Position numbers and translations under genes: made by a program. From Bacteroidota bacterium (GTDB lineage: Bacteria > Bacteroidota > Bacteroidia > Chitinophagales > Chitinophagaceae): a stretch of 64,000 nucleotides of DNA. This document shows positions 35,187 to 44,395 of this stretch, piece after piece. How positions within the stretch are numbered: the first letter of the stretch is position 1; each line of letters starts with the position of its first letter. Under the pieces are notes generated by a model that made no database searches, was not told the origin of the DNA, and worked only from the letters and a program-made list of their open reading frames with translations. The DNA is taken from assembly GCA_005882315.1 (NCBI GenBank), contig VBAR01000003.1, positions 665,931 through 729,930 on the forward strand, read 5' to 3'.

Positions 35187-37595
35187 ATGAACCAATTCCG
35201 GATTTTTATTTTCAGTTTACTGATTCTATTCCTCAACGCCGCAAATTTAAACGCTCAAAACACTTCTGTTCGGATACAGGTTCTAAATCAAAAAGATCAA
35301 CCCGTTCCTTATGCAACACTTTCAGCATCACTCCGTACTGATTCTTTAAAAATAATTAAACTCACTGCTGACAGCAGTGGCATAGCTGTTTTTCAATTAC
35401 AACAAGACCAGCAATATATCATTAAGTTCAGTGCTATCGGGTACTTACCTTTTGAAAAAGGCATTACTGCAAACGGAAAGAACAACAGGTATATTTTCAA
35501 CGTTGAAAATCTTTCAAAAAAACTGGATGCTGTCGTTATCACTTCTAAAAAACCATTAATGCGGCAGGAAGATGACAAAACAATTGTTGATCCTGAAAAT
35601 TTAGTCGCCAGTTCCACTACCGGGTTTGAAGTACTTGAAAAAGTGCCCGGTCTATTTATGGACCAGGATGGAAATATTTACCTGAACAGCACGACACCGG
35701 CCACTGTACATATCAACGGTCGTGAAATGAAAATGAGTGCGGCAGATATGGCCAGTATGCTGAAAAGCCTGCCACCGAATGCTATTGCAAAAATCGAAAT
35801 ACTAAAAACACCTTCAGCAAAATATGAAGCATCCGGCAGTGGTGGTATTGTAAACGTTGTATTAAAAAAAGGTGTTAAGCTCGGAATGACAGGAAGTGTG
35901 AATGGAGGTTTTCAGCAAGGTGTATACGGAAACCAATTCATGGGCTTTAGCTTAAATAATAATGACGGTAAAAAACGCTCTTACCTGAATTTTAGTGTAA
36001 ACAACCGCAACAATTATGAAAAAGTCAGTACCAACCGGCTTTTAACTACAGATACCTTGCTTACACAAGATGCCTTTACAAAATATCCCGGGCATGGATT
36101 GTATACGAATTACGGCCTCATATGGTCAGTGGGTAAGAAATGGGAAATTGAATACGATGGCAGCATCAATATTAATAAATCCAAAAGCCAATCTGAGAAT
36201 GATAACCTCATCAGAAAGATAAGCGATGAACAGACGCTATCCAATAATCTTAACCATGTAAATAATCAAGGCAATTCATTTAGCATCAGTAATGGATTTG
36301 AATCAAGATATAAGATCGATTCGCTGGGTTCAGAGTGGGAAAATGATATTTTTACCAGTTATTCAGATAATAAATCAAACCAGGTATTCAACACAACCTA
36401 TAATACACCCGTTATTCCTGCATCCGGTGGAGATGGTGATGCACTTAATCGCCGTTATTTATTCATTGGAAAATCTGATCTGAAATTAAAACTAAAAAAG
36501 AAACTAACGGTTGAAACGGGTTTGCGTAGCTCAGTTCATCATTTCACCAATGAGACGGAATATTTTCATGACAAGAATGGCATAAAAATTCCGGATATGA
36601 CCCGCACCAATACATTTAAATACACGGAAAATATAAATGCTCTTTACTTACAGGGTTCAAAAACATTGGGAAAAGATATCGTCCTCAAGATCGGTTCAAG
36701 ACTCGAAAATACGAATATGACGGGCAACCAGCAGGTACCCGCTGATACTTCATTCAGCATTCACCGTACCGATCTGTTTCCTTATATCTACCTGAGCAAA
36801 CCTATCGTAAAGGTTGCAGGTTATGAGTTGCGGGCCTATCTTGTTTATCGCAGAACAATAGTGAGACCGGGCTATGAGCAGCTCAATCCTTTTCAACGAT
36901 ATGTAGATCAGTATATGACCGAAGTTGGTAATCCATCATTGCAGCCGCAATTCACCAAAAACTATGAGGTCAATATCAGCGCCGATGAAACACCGATACT
37001 TGCAGCGGGTATTAATGATACCAAAGATATTTTTACCAATGTAATTTACCAATCGGATACAAGTGCGATGGCCTACCGGACTTATGATAACCTGGGAAAA
37101 AATAAAGAATGGTATATCCGTGGTATGGGTGCCGTGCCTCCTGGTGGAAAATATTTTTTTGTAGTAGGTGCGCAGTATAATCATAATTTTTATGATGGCT
37201 ATTATGAAAATGAACCCCTCTCCTACAAACGCGGCTCATGGATGCTGTTCACCTATCATACATTGAAATTGGATAAACGTTCGCAGCTTTCAATGAATGG
37301 TTTTGTACGGTTCAAAGGTTTGATACAATTTACCGAGGTAAATACATTTGGTGCATTGAATGCAAATATCAACCGCCGGTTTATGAAAGATAAATTGACC
37401 GTAACACTGAGTGTGAATGATATTTTCTTTACCAACAAATATGATTTTTCTATCAAACAAGGTTCGGTAAATGCTTATGGTCTTCGTGAAAATGATACCC
37501 GCCGCTTTGGTATGAACTTCCGTTATAATTTCGGTATTAAGAAGAAAGAAGAGAGTAAAGGAATGTTTGATGTGGACTCACCGGAAGGGAAGTGA
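35187..37595 (+). CDS. TonB-dependent receptor-like outer membrane protein
   Basis: This 802-residue protein has a signal peptide (MNQFRIFIFSLLILFLNAAN), a carboxypeptidase-like domain (about 28-110), and a plug with VLEKVPGLFMDQDGNIYLNS and KIEILKTPSAKYEASGSGGI. A beta barrel of the OMP_b-brl_3 type follows. The C-terminus (FGMNFRYNFGIKKKEESKG) extends slightly beyond the last strand. No SusD-like neighbour is present, so the ligand is unknown. It has its own clear promoter. Confidence 0.88.
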   Translation: MNQFRIFIFSLLILFLNAANLNAQNTSVRIQVLNQKDQPVPYATLSASLRTDSLKIIKLTADSSGIAVFQLQQDQQYIIKFSAIGYLPFEKGITANGKNNRYIFNVENLSKKLDAVVITSKKPLMRQEDDKTIVDPENLVASSTTGFEVLEKVPGLFMDQDGNIYLNSTTPATVHINGREMKMSAADMASMLKSLPPNAIAKIEILKTPSAKYEASGSGGIVNVVLKKGVKLGMTGSVNGGFQQGVYGNQFMGFSLNNNDGKKRSYLNFSVNNRNNYEKVSTNRLLTTDTLLTQDAFTKYPGHGLYTNYGLIWSVGKKWEIEYDGSININKSKSQSENDNLIRKISDEQTLSNNLNHVNNQGNSFSISNGFESRYKIDSLGSEWENDIFTSYSDNKSNQVFNTTYNTPVIPASGGDGDALNRRYLFIGKSDLKLKLKKKLTVETGLRSSVHHFTNETEYFHDKNGIKIPDMTRTNTFKYTENINALYLQGSKTLGKDIVLKIGSRLENTNMTGNQQVPADTSFSIHRTDLFPYIYLSKPIVKVAGYELRAYLVYRRTIVRPGYEQLNPFQRYVDQYMTEVGNPSLQPQFTKNYEVNISADETPILAAGINDTKDIFTNVIYQSDTSAMAYRTYDNLGKNKEWYIRGMGAVPPGGKYFFVVGAQYNHNFYDGYYENEPLSYKRGSWMLFTYHTLKLDKRSQLSMNGFVRFKGLIQFTEVNTFGALNANINRRFMKDKLTVTLSVNDIFFTNKYDFSIKQGSVNAYGLRENDTRRFGMNFRYNFGIKKKEESKGMFDVDSPEGK

Positions 37596-37600
37596 TCCGA

Positions 37601-37660
37601 ATACTAGATGCTGGATACTGGATGCTGGATCTAGCATCTAACATCGAGTATCTAGCAACC
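37601..37660. repeat. Short GATGCTGGATACTGGAT-type intergenic repeat
   Basis: This 60-base stretch consists of near-repeats of ATACTGGATGCTGGAT followed by the partly inverse-complementary TCTAGCATCTAACATCGAGT, so it can fold. A related stretch (ATCCAGTATCTAGTATCCAG) lies at 44279-44298. Confidence 0.55.
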
Positions 37661-37666
37661 TTTCCC

Positions 37667-38179
37667 TTATCTGATTTCTTTCCCCTGCGAAAAACGAAGC
37701 ATCTCCCCGTAGCCCCATTTTTTTGCCAGTGCATTTACGGCCATGGCAATTCGCTTTGTTTTGGTAGGTTCTGTTTTGGCGCTATCTATCCATTTGCTGA
37801 AATACCTTTGATGTGAGCCAGTCAATGAATTAAAATGCTCTTTGGCCTTTGGTTCATATTCGAGACATTCCATAAAATCAGCATTAAAAACAAAGGCACT
37901 GTCATCTGCCTGGAGTTGCACTTTTACCATAGCACCATGCCGCTTGCCGATTGCTTTGCGCATTGTTGCATTTACAGGCATGATAAATATTCCGCCTCCC
38001 ATCGGTAGTAATGAAACACGATTGAGGCTATAATTATCCAGCTTGCCTTTTACTTTAAACTCTTTTTTATTCCCGGGTTTTAGTTTTTGCGCCAGGTCTG
38101 CCGGCACTTCAAAATAAGTCCAGCCGGTTTTCTCTCCCTGCTTTCCAAATTTTAAAAGTGTTGCGGTGAACTTGATCAT
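37667..38179 (-). CDS. DUF1905 + YdeI/OmpD-associated protein
   Basis: This 170-residue protein has a DUF1905 beta-barrel-like domain (about 1-90, FGKQGEKTGWTYFEVPADLA and GGGIFIMPVNATMRKAIGKR) and a C-terminal YdeI/OmpD-associated helix pair (SHQRYFSKWIDSAKTEPTKT). The combination is common in Bacteroidota. YdeI is linked to peptide resistance in enterobacteria, but transfer of that role here would be a guess. I start at the ATG at 38179 (MIKFTATLLKFG). Confidence 0.83.
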   Translation of the reverse strand: MIKFTATLLKFGKQGEKTGWTYFEVPADLAQKLKPGNKKEFKVKGKLDNYSLNRVSLLPMGGGIFIMPVNATMRKAIGKRHGAMVKVQLQADDSAFVFNADFMECLEYEPKAKEHFNSLTGSHQRYFSKWIDSAKTEPTKTKRIAMAVNALAKKWGYGEMLRFSQGKEIR

Positions 38180-38371
38180 GGTAATTAACAAACGATTTGA
38201 TTCGTAAAAATAGAACAGGAAAAATTCATGCGGAAGTAAAAGTTATTTTACTGTCACAGCTTTCTTCTTACCCCCGCAATTCATATCACAAAATCCTCAA
38301 TTCATTTATATCAGGCTTTCATTGGATAGAAAGCTTTAATAATCTTGTTCCATCAATCAAAACCATTAACC

Positions 38372-38950
38372 ATGAAGCTTTACTACTATTTTTTCCTGTT
38401 GAGTGTAATTATGTCTGCCTGCAAAGTGCAGGACTTACCTGCCCCGGATCATAACCCACAAATGCGGTACACCGATCTGCAGAATGCAGAAATCAAATAT
38501 AACCAGCTATTTGTTTTAGATATTGATGGCGACGGCTCAACTGATTTTTTCTTCAGCACCCTGTTGGTAGGTGACCCGATCTTACAGCGGGACCGTTTGC
38601 AGTTTATTGCCCATTCAAAAATTGGTACGAACCTGCTGAATAATGATAATGACCAGTCACCAGTTTTAAATAATGGCGATAAAATATCTCTTATACAAAC
38701 AGGTTATGAATGGTTTGAACTTTCAGCAATTGTGCTGGCAGAAAAAATTACGGGCATTACAGAACCGGTGCATTGGGCAGGACTTTGGAAAAATGCTACT
38801 CATCGTTATTTACCTGTGCAGTTAAAAAAGAATGGAAAATATTATCATGGCTGGATAGAAATTTCATTTGATACCATTTCAGAAAAACTGGTACTACATA
38901 AATCAGCTATCAGTATAGAAGCAACAAAAGAAATAAAAGCCGGAGTTTAG
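38372..38950 (+). CDS. Lipoprotein, function unknown
   Basis: This 192-residue protein has a lipoprotein signal MKLYYYFFLLSVIMSAC (lipidated C17) and a beta-rich body. FVLDIDGDGSTDFFFST resembles a calcium-binding FG-GAP or VCBS-type loop. I do not recognise the family. The ATG at 38372 gives the signal peptide directly; the longer frame from 38345 does not. It stands alone, convergent with nothing and 134 bases before the next gene. Confidence 0.75.
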   Translation: MKLYYYFFLLSVIMSACKVQDLPAPDHNPQMRYTDLQNAEIKYNQLFVLDIDGDGSTDFFFSTLLVGDPILQRDRLQFIAHSKIGTNLLNNDNDQSPVLNNGDKISLIQTGYEWFELSAIVLAEKITGITEPVHWAGLWKNATHRYLPVQLKKNGKYYHGWIEISFDTISEKLVLHKSAISIEATKEIKAGV

Positions 38951-39084
38951 TTTAGAAGAAATCATAACAACACAGTCCAAAGCAAGACGGCGTAAAAAGA
39001 TTGTTAACGTTAGGCTTATCTATTCCCAAGGCCCTTTCAAAATATCGAACTATATCCTATATTTATGGATATAAACTTTGACGT

Positions 39085-39504
39085 ATGAAATTTCTTGCAA
39101 TTTTAGTGCTTTTGATGCCTCTTGCTCTATTGGGGCAAACACCAAAATCCCATTCGCAAGCAATGGAAAAATTTAAAAAGTTTTATAATGCCGGCCAGGG
39201 CGATAGCATTAATGCAATGTTTGGACATGAGTGGGATCAGATGAAAGCAACCAAGCCACTATGGACAAACGCGAAGGCGGCTGAATTATTACAAGAGTAT
39301 GGAAGTTTGAAATCCTTCGAATTTGTTGGTGTGGATACATTGGATCCTAACAAGGTTTATGTATTCAAAACCTTTTTTAGTAAAGTAGGTGCAAAGACAA
39401 CTAGCCTGACTTTAGATAAAGATAATAGCCTGAGTACTTTTCGTTTTATTACGACCTCCGAGGGAATTACGCAGCTTTTAAGGAACACTACAAGCCGCCC
39501 GTAA
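39085..39504 (+). CDS. Exported DUF3887-like protein
   Basis: This 139-residue protein has a signal peptide MKFLAILVLLMPLALLGQ and an NTF2-like alpha/beta fold (KFKKFYNAGQGDSINAMFGH, then strands YVFKTFFSKVGAKTTSLTLD). DUF3887-type domains often ride on secreted hydrolases, but here the domain is alone. The next 159 bases hold one copy of a short dispersed repeat. Confidence 0.72.
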   Translation: MKFLAILVLLMPLALLGQTPKSHSQAMEKFKKFYNAGQGDSINAMFGHEWDQMKATKPLWTNAKAAELLQEYGSLKSFEFVGVDTLDPNKVYVFKTFFSKVGAKTTSLTLDKDNSLSTFRFITTSEGITQLLRNTTSRP

Positions 39505-39518
39505 ACATCTAAGGTATT

Positions 39519-39553
39519 CATTGGGTTTTCTGCTATGCTGTCTGAAGAATATA
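39519..39553 (+). repeat. TGCTGTCTGAAGAATATA-type repeat, copy 1
   Basis: This 35-base stretch is nearly identical to 41638-41672 (GGGTTTTCTGCTATGCTGTC core) and resembles the reverse complement of 40977-41006. It lies between two exported-protein genes. Confidence 0.65.
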
Positions 39554-39663
39554 CCCTCCATTTTCTATCTTTATTCAGCATCAGTTCCGGGCTGAAGTAA
39601 CAAGACTATCATGTTTAATTACTTCTCCTTTTTTTATTATCTTCATGGTATAAACCTGCCTGC

Positions 39664-40953
39664 ATGAAATCATTATTATTCCCTGTTATAATTTGCTTTC
39701 TTTTTTTCTCTTGTAAAAAGGAAACTGCGCCTTTGCAAACAGAGGCTTTACAATTTTCAAAAAATTTTGGAAAAGCATTTGGTGGAACGGACGTTGAAAC
39801 CGTAGCTGATCTTGCACCGTTATCAACCAGTATGCAAACAATGATAGGTAGCACCTACAGCAGCAATGGTGATATAACCGGTTTTAAAGGTGTGTCAGAC
39901 GTTTGGGTAATTCAAACAGATATTAACGGCAATAAAACCTGGCAGCAAACTATTGGTGGCTTAGGAGAAGATAAAGGCCTTGGCCTGATTGAAAATCCGG
40001 ATGGCAGCTATATGGGCGTAGGTTTTACTAATAGTACAGATGGTGATATTGCAGTACCTGGTTTGGGTAACGTAGACGCATTATTATTCAAGCTGTCTTC
40101 GAACGGTACTTTATTATGGACAAAAACCTATGGTGGGGCCGGTGCAGATTTCGCCGCTTCCATTACTGGTAATACAGACGGAACTTTTATTATAGCTGGT
40201 AGCTCTTCACAAGATGCATGGGTGTATAAAGTAGACGCTATAGGTAATATACTTTGGGAAAAAAGATACGGTGGTTCTGGTGATGATAAATTTAATAAGC
40301 TTGTACCTACTACCGACGGTGGTTACCTGTTGGTTGGTATGACTACCAGTTCCGACGGCGATATAATTGGTTTCCATCCTGGTGGTGTAAGCGATACCTG
40401 GCTTGTAAAAATTGATGCGCAAGGCAATAAAGTCTGGACTAAAGCAATTGGTGGTTCAGGCGGTGATTCCCCAACTGCGGTCATAAACAGCAATGATGGC
40501 GGGTATATCATAACTGGCAGAACAACCAGTAACGATGCTGATATGCCGGGCAATCACGGAAGCGTGGATGGCTATGTAATAAAATTAAATGCATCGGGAA
40601 CTATCGTTTGGCAAAAGAGTTTAGGTGGTACTGATACCGATTGGATCAATGCCGTTATAAGTACAACTGACAATGGATATTTGCTCGCTGTTTGTTCCAA
40701 AAGTATCAATGGCGATTTTACCAGCTCCCTTGGTTTCCAGGACGCATGGATCGTGAAAATAGATGCAGATGGAACCCAACTTGGAAAACAGATCATTGGT
40801 GGCTCTGCACATGATGAAATTACAGCTCTGAAAAAAAATGCCAATGGCAGTTATTCCGCTGCAGGCGCCTCGCAAAGTATCGATGGAGATATCACCGGTC
40901 ATCACGGTTCTATTCTCACTGATTTTTGGTTGATACAATTTTTGGATCAATAA
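39664..40953 (+). CDS. Lipoprotein with beta-propeller-like repeats
   Basis: This 429-residue lipoprotein has the signal MKSLLFPVIICFLFFSC (C17) and about seven repeats of roughly 55 residues. The shared pattern is W-x-K-x-(Y/I)-GG-x-G-x-D, then a stretch ending T-x-DGG(Y/F)-x(4)-G-x-(T/S)-x-S-x-DGDI. Examples are TDGGYLLVGMTTSSDGDI and NDGGYIITGRTTSNDADM. This suggests a closed beta propeller at the cell surface. No catalytic motif is visible; binding is the likely role. Confidence 0.82.
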   Translation: MKSLLFPVIICFLFFSCKKETAPLQTEALQFSKNFGKAFGGTDVETVADLAPLSTSMQTMIGSTYSSNGDITGFKGVSDVWVIQTDINGNKTWQQTIGGLGEDKGLGLIENPDGSYMGVGFTNSTDGDIAVPGLGNVDALLFKLSSNGTLLWTKTYGGAGADFAASITGNTDGTFIIAGSSSQDAWVYKVDAIGNILWEKRYGGSGDDKFNKLVPTTDGGYLLVGMTTSSDGDIIGFHPGGVSDTWLVKIDAQGNKVWTKAIGGSGGDSPTAVINSNDGGYIITGRTTSNDADMPGNHGSVDGYVIKLNASGTIVWQKSLGGTDTDWINAVISTTDNGYLLAVCSKSINGDFTSSLGFQDAWIVKIDADGTQLGKQIIGGSAHDEITALKKNANGSYSAAGASQSIDGDITGHHGSILTDFWLIQFLDQ

Positions 40954-40976
40954 AAAATAAAGAAACTGTAAACTAT

Positions 40977-41006
40977 CCTCCGGAATATCAGCACAGCAGA
41001 AAGCCC
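40977..41006 (-). repeat. TGCTGTCTGAAGAATATA-type repeat, inverted diverged copy
   Basis: On the minus strand this reads GGGCTTTCTGCTGTGCTG followed by a diverged tail, two mismatches from the core of the copies at 39519 and 41638. It lies between the propeller lipoprotein and the next lipoprotein gene. Confidence 0.45.
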
Positions 41007-41045
41007 TGGAGTTAGCTGGCATTTTATTGCAATCCTCATTAAACC

Positions 41046-41618
41046 ATGAAATCTAAAATATTCTTTCCTCTTTTTATTATTGGCTTTATTCTACCCGCCT
41101 GTATCCCTAAAGTTTATAAATCCGACTTTGTGACGAAGCCTGGCAAAATAGATAAACAGTTTTCATTGAAGCTTTCTGGCGCATACTACAACATTGAGAA
41201 GAATACTAATACTCTGGATGTATATTTTCTCTATGACAATTTGCTACAAAGAAGTATGATATTTGACACAAATCATTATGACAAAAATAATATTCAACAA
41301 AGTATAAATAATGCCGTGAGGGAATTTCAACATTCAAATAAAAAGGAACTTGAATATTTTGAAGATGGGGGATTTGAAATTAATAACACTGAAATAAAAA
41401 TTCAAGGAATCAGGTATATTCCCCAATTCGCATGGGGGATTGTTACAAACAAAGGGAAAATCATAAACGATACTACAATACTCATTACCGAGTTTACACA
41501 TCACTACCGTAAGATTCATAAGACAGATAGCCTATACTATCATTTTATTCCCACCGATAAACCTGATTCATTGAAAGGGAATAGATGGAAAAACAAAAGT
41601 TGGTATTGGGAATACTAA
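41046..41618 (+). CDS. Lipoprotein, function unknown
   Basis: This 190-residue protein has a lipoprotein signal MKSKIFFPLFIIGFILPAC (C19). The body is rich in N, K and aromatic residues with beta-strand-like segments (TNTLDVYFLYDNLLQRSMIF). No domain is recognised. A short dispersed repeat follows directly after the gene. Nothing in the sequence points to a partner or substrate. Confidence 0.72.
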   Translation: MKSKIFFPLFIIGFILPACIPKVYKSDFVTKPGKIDKQFSLKLSGAYYNIEKNTNTLDVYFLYDNLLQRSMIFDTNHYDKNNIQQSINNAVREFQHSNKKELEYFEDGGFEINNTEIKIQGIRYIPQFAWGIVTNKGKIINDTTILITEFTHHYRKIHKTDSLYYHFIPTDKPDSLKGNRWKNKSWYWEY

Positions 41619-41637
41619 CTAAAGCACATGCAGGCAA

Positions 41638-41672
41638 CATGGGGTTTTCTCCTATGCTGTCTGAAGAATATA
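41638..41672 (+). repeat. TGCTGTCTGAAGAATATA-type repeat, copy 2
   Basis: This 35-base stretch matches 39519-39553 with few differences. It lies between the lipoprotein gene and the PAS gene. Confidence 0.65.
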
Positions 41673-41719
41673 TCATCAACTCCATTAACTTTACGAATTA
41701 ACCAATCTAGATTATAACC

Positions 41720-42235
41720 TTGAATAAAACATCACAAAATATTGAAGAGCTCCCACTATGGGCAAAAGCCGGTGAGATGGGACAGTTAGTTGTAAATCAT
41801 GACTGGTCTAAAACGTCAATTGGCAATGTTGAAGATTGGCCCTTAAGTCTTCGGATAACATTATACAATGTTTTACATTCAGGTTTCCCAATGTTTCTCT
41901 TTTGGGGCGAAGAATTTCTTTGTTTCTATAACGATGCTTTTCGGCCCAGTCTCGGAGGAGAAGGAAAGCATCCTGCAATCGGGAAAAAAGCAATTACTGT
42001 GTGGGGTGAGATCTGGCATATAGTCGGCCCTTTATTACAAAAGGTTTTAGTAACAGGCGAAGCTGTAGTGATGGAAGATGCATTAATCCCCTATTATCGA
42101 AATGGAAAAGTAGAAGACATATACTGGACTTTCACGTACAGCCCGGCTTTGGGCGAAGAGGATAAAATTTGCGGTGTTCTTGTTACCTGTATAGAAACCA
42201 CAAAATATGTTTTAGAGAAAAAACAATCATTATAA
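41720..42235 (+). CDS. Stand-alone PAS-type sensor domain (kinase remnant?)
   Basis: This 171-residue protein is the N-terminal sensor unit usually found at the front of large hybrid histidine kinases: EMGQLVVNHDWSKTSIGNVE, then SGFPMFLFWGEEFLCFYNDA, then GKVEDIYWTFTYSPALGEED. After the domain the protein ends with CIETTKYVLEKKQSL; the kinase part is absent and only 12 bases separate the stop from the next, convergent gene. The start is TTG. Either a kinase was truncated or the domain works alone in trans; the sequence has no internal frameshift or stop. Confidence 0.75.
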   Translation: MNKTSQNIEELPLWAKAGEMGQLVVNHDWSKTSIGNVEDWPLSLRITLYNVLHSGFPMFLFWGEEFLCFYNDAFRPSLGGEGKHPAIGKKAITVWGEIWHIVGPLLQKVLVTGEAVVMEDALIPYYRNGKVEDIYWTFTYSPALGEEDKICGVLVTCIETTKYVLEKKQSL

Positions 42236-42247
42236 AAATTCAAACTG

Positions 42248-44092
42248 TTATTGTTTTTTTCGTTCTTCCTTCTTTTCTTTTTTTGCTTCTTTCCTGGCTT
42301 CTTTTTTTTCTTCACGAAAAGCTTTCTTGTTTTCTTTTGACATTTTCATCGTTTCTTTCAGCCCCGCCATAATTGATTTAATGGTAAAGTTGATAAATGA
42401 TTTATTCATATTTCGCTCGGCATTGAACTGAACGACACGTGGTGGCAGAGTTGCCTTAGCTGGATTGGCAGAAGGCAAAAATGTATTTGCACTGAATGTA
42501 AGAAGAGAATTCTTCCACTTTGCCTTATCAGGGAGTTCCATTGAAATATTCAGATCATGAAATAAAAATTTCATTGTACCCGTTGAGCTGGTACGATTAC
42601 CAGTACCCGAAAATGTTATTCCATCCACCGTTCCTTTATTGACAGTTGCTGGTGTGTATCCCTGAATCAATTTATTTAAACCGGGTAGATCAAATTTTCC
42701 AATGCTTCCATTGAAAGTGAATTGGGGTTGTTGGTAACTAAAGCCAAAATTGATATTCAACGAAGCCTTATTCTCGATATAAGTATCAATGTTCAGCATC
42801 AGCATCTCAGAAGATGATAGGTTGGTGATATTTTTTACAGTTGCCGCTCCCCTGTTTAAGTTAGTGGTTATATAAGTTCCATCGGGGTTACGTTCCTTGT
42901 TAACAAGATTAATATTCGTTGCTTTTATTTTTTTTATTAACAGCGGTGATCCGATATCTTTTACAGACTGTCCAAGATATTGAGGAAAATTATTCGGGTC
43001 AACAGGTTTTGTTTTATCACTGTAAACAGTTGCCGATATCTTGTCAAGAATAATTTCATCAATGAATATTTTGCCGGTATACACCAGCGTATCGAAGTTT
43101 ACTCCCAGCAGGTTTAGTGTACCGACTGTACCTGTAAACTGTGTGTTTTGATATTTGAAGTCAGCCTGGATCGTTGCCTGGCTCACATTCGATCTATAGA
43201 TAACATCATTCAGCTTTATTGATTTATCCTTGTATGAAAGATCGAATGATTGTAATGCAAAATGACGGAGACTGTCTGCCGTTTGAATATCAAGCTTTTT
43301 TAGACCCGTATTAAAATCAGTGAAACGATAGGTCAGGGTATCGAGAGTTTGCTCAACGTGCAGCGAATCAATGTTAATTTTAAAATCCTTAAAATTGACA
43401 TTCCTTAAAGCCTCCTTTTTCAAACTCCCCGTAAATTCCCCGATCAAGAGATTAAAATGCAGGTAAGATATCAGATCCCTTCCCGGTTGCTGATCGATCA
43501 GAATGTCTCTTAATGAAATATTGAATTCCTTGACCCTGAAGTCCTGTCCTTTGATCGTGTCTGTAGCATGGATGGAAGCATCAACCATATCAAACTCTTT
43601 AAGAAAATAAGACTCAATAGAATGCTTAGTATTGTTTTCCGTTGAACCGGCAACTGTATCTTTAAATGGAAAAAAAACAGTCCTTTTACCGGCAATCGTT
43701 GATTCAACCTCCGGTTCTATTATTATAATTTTTTCAAGTTTTAATTTCTTCGATTTTAATAAGGTTAGGATCTGAACATTTTTCAGTTCCATTTTTTTGG
43801 TTGTCAGCCGGAATGAACTGTTGATATAAGGATAATTAACTAAAGGCTTTTTCCTTGGCTGCAATTCCACATTATATACTTCAACATCCCCTTTCAAAAG
43901 ATTGACGCTTAATTTTTCAAATTTTAATTCATAAACATCTGAAACAATGTTTTCATTGAAACTTTTGATCAATGCATCTGTAAGACGCCGGTTAAGAGTA
44001 TAGTATAAAAAAATAGAGCCTGCAATTATAAGAACAAGAAAAATTCCAGCTACCCGGAGTATCTTTTTTTTTAATGGAAGTTTTCTTTTCAT
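42248..44092 (-). CDS. AsmA/DUF748-like envelope protein
   Basis: This 614-residue protein has one N-terminal membrane helix (about 15-34) and a long periplasmic, beta-rich body built of repeated strands (ELKFEKLSVNLLKGDVEVYN at the start), like AsmA and TamB proteins that span the periplasm and move lipids. The C-terminal 35 residues are almost only K, E, R and A (KKAFREEKKEARKEAKKEKK), an odd highly charged tail. Function is inferred from fold resemblance only. Confidence 0.75.
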   Translation of the reverse strand: MKRKLPLKKKILRVAGIFLVLIIAGSIFLYYTLNRRLTDALIKSFNENIVSDVYELKFEKLSVNLLKGDVEVYNVELQPRKKPLVNYPYINSSFRLTTKKMELKNVQILTLLKSKKLKLEKIIIIEPEVESTIAGKRTVFFPFKDTVAGSTENNTKHSIESYFLKEFDMVDASIHATDTIKGQDFRVKEFNISLRDILIDQQPGRDLISYLHFNLLIGEFTGSLKKEALRNVNFKDFKINIDSLHVEQTLDTLTYRFTDFNTGLKKLDIQTADSLRHFALQSFDLSYKDKSIKLNDVIYRSNVSQATIQADFKYQNTQFTGTVGTLNLLGVNFDTLVYTGKIFIDEIILDKISATVYSDKTKPVDPNNFPQYLGQSVKDIGSPLLIKKIKATNINLVNKERNPDGTYITTNLNRGAATVKNITNLSSSEMLMLNIDTYIENKASLNINFGFSYQQPQFTFNGSIGKFDLPGLNKLIQGYTPATVNKGTVDGITFSGTGNRTSSTGTMKFLFHDLNISMELPDKAKWKNSLLTFSANTFLPSANPAKATLPPRVVQFNAERNMNKSFINFTIKSIMAGLKETMKMSKENKKAFREEKKEARKEAKKEKKEERKKQ

Positions 44093-44395
44093 AAGGATTG
44101 TTCCTGTAAGTTCGACCTTTTCAGGGAGGGGATATCATATATTAATCCTCTGCCTGCCGTTAGTATCTTAAAATAATATGCCAATTGCGAATCCCTCACA
44201 ATTGCGTTGTTTAATCTCCCATATCATCAGACTTTAAGAAAATTTCCAGCTATTGTCCAACAGAATCCCCAATCCAACATCCAGTATCTAGTATCCAGTT
44301 CCCTATTTCCCTCCCATCCCATAATCAAAAAACTCCGATTTTGCTACCAATTGAATCCCCTGTAACTTGCACAGCTTTTTAATAACAGCACATAT
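44093..44395. other. Intergenic region before the arginase-family gene
   Basis: The 303 bases hold a short repeat stretch near 44279-44298 (reverse-complement kin of the one at 37601-37660) and a candidate promoter at 44340-44370. The rest shows nothing I can identify. Confidence 0.4.
44340..44370 (+). promoter_or_regulatory. Candidate promoter of the arginase-family gene
   Basis: TTTG (44340-44343), a 19-base spacer and TAACTTGC (44363-44370, one mismatch to TAnnTTTG). It lies 25 bases before the ATG at 44396. Confidence 0.5.
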
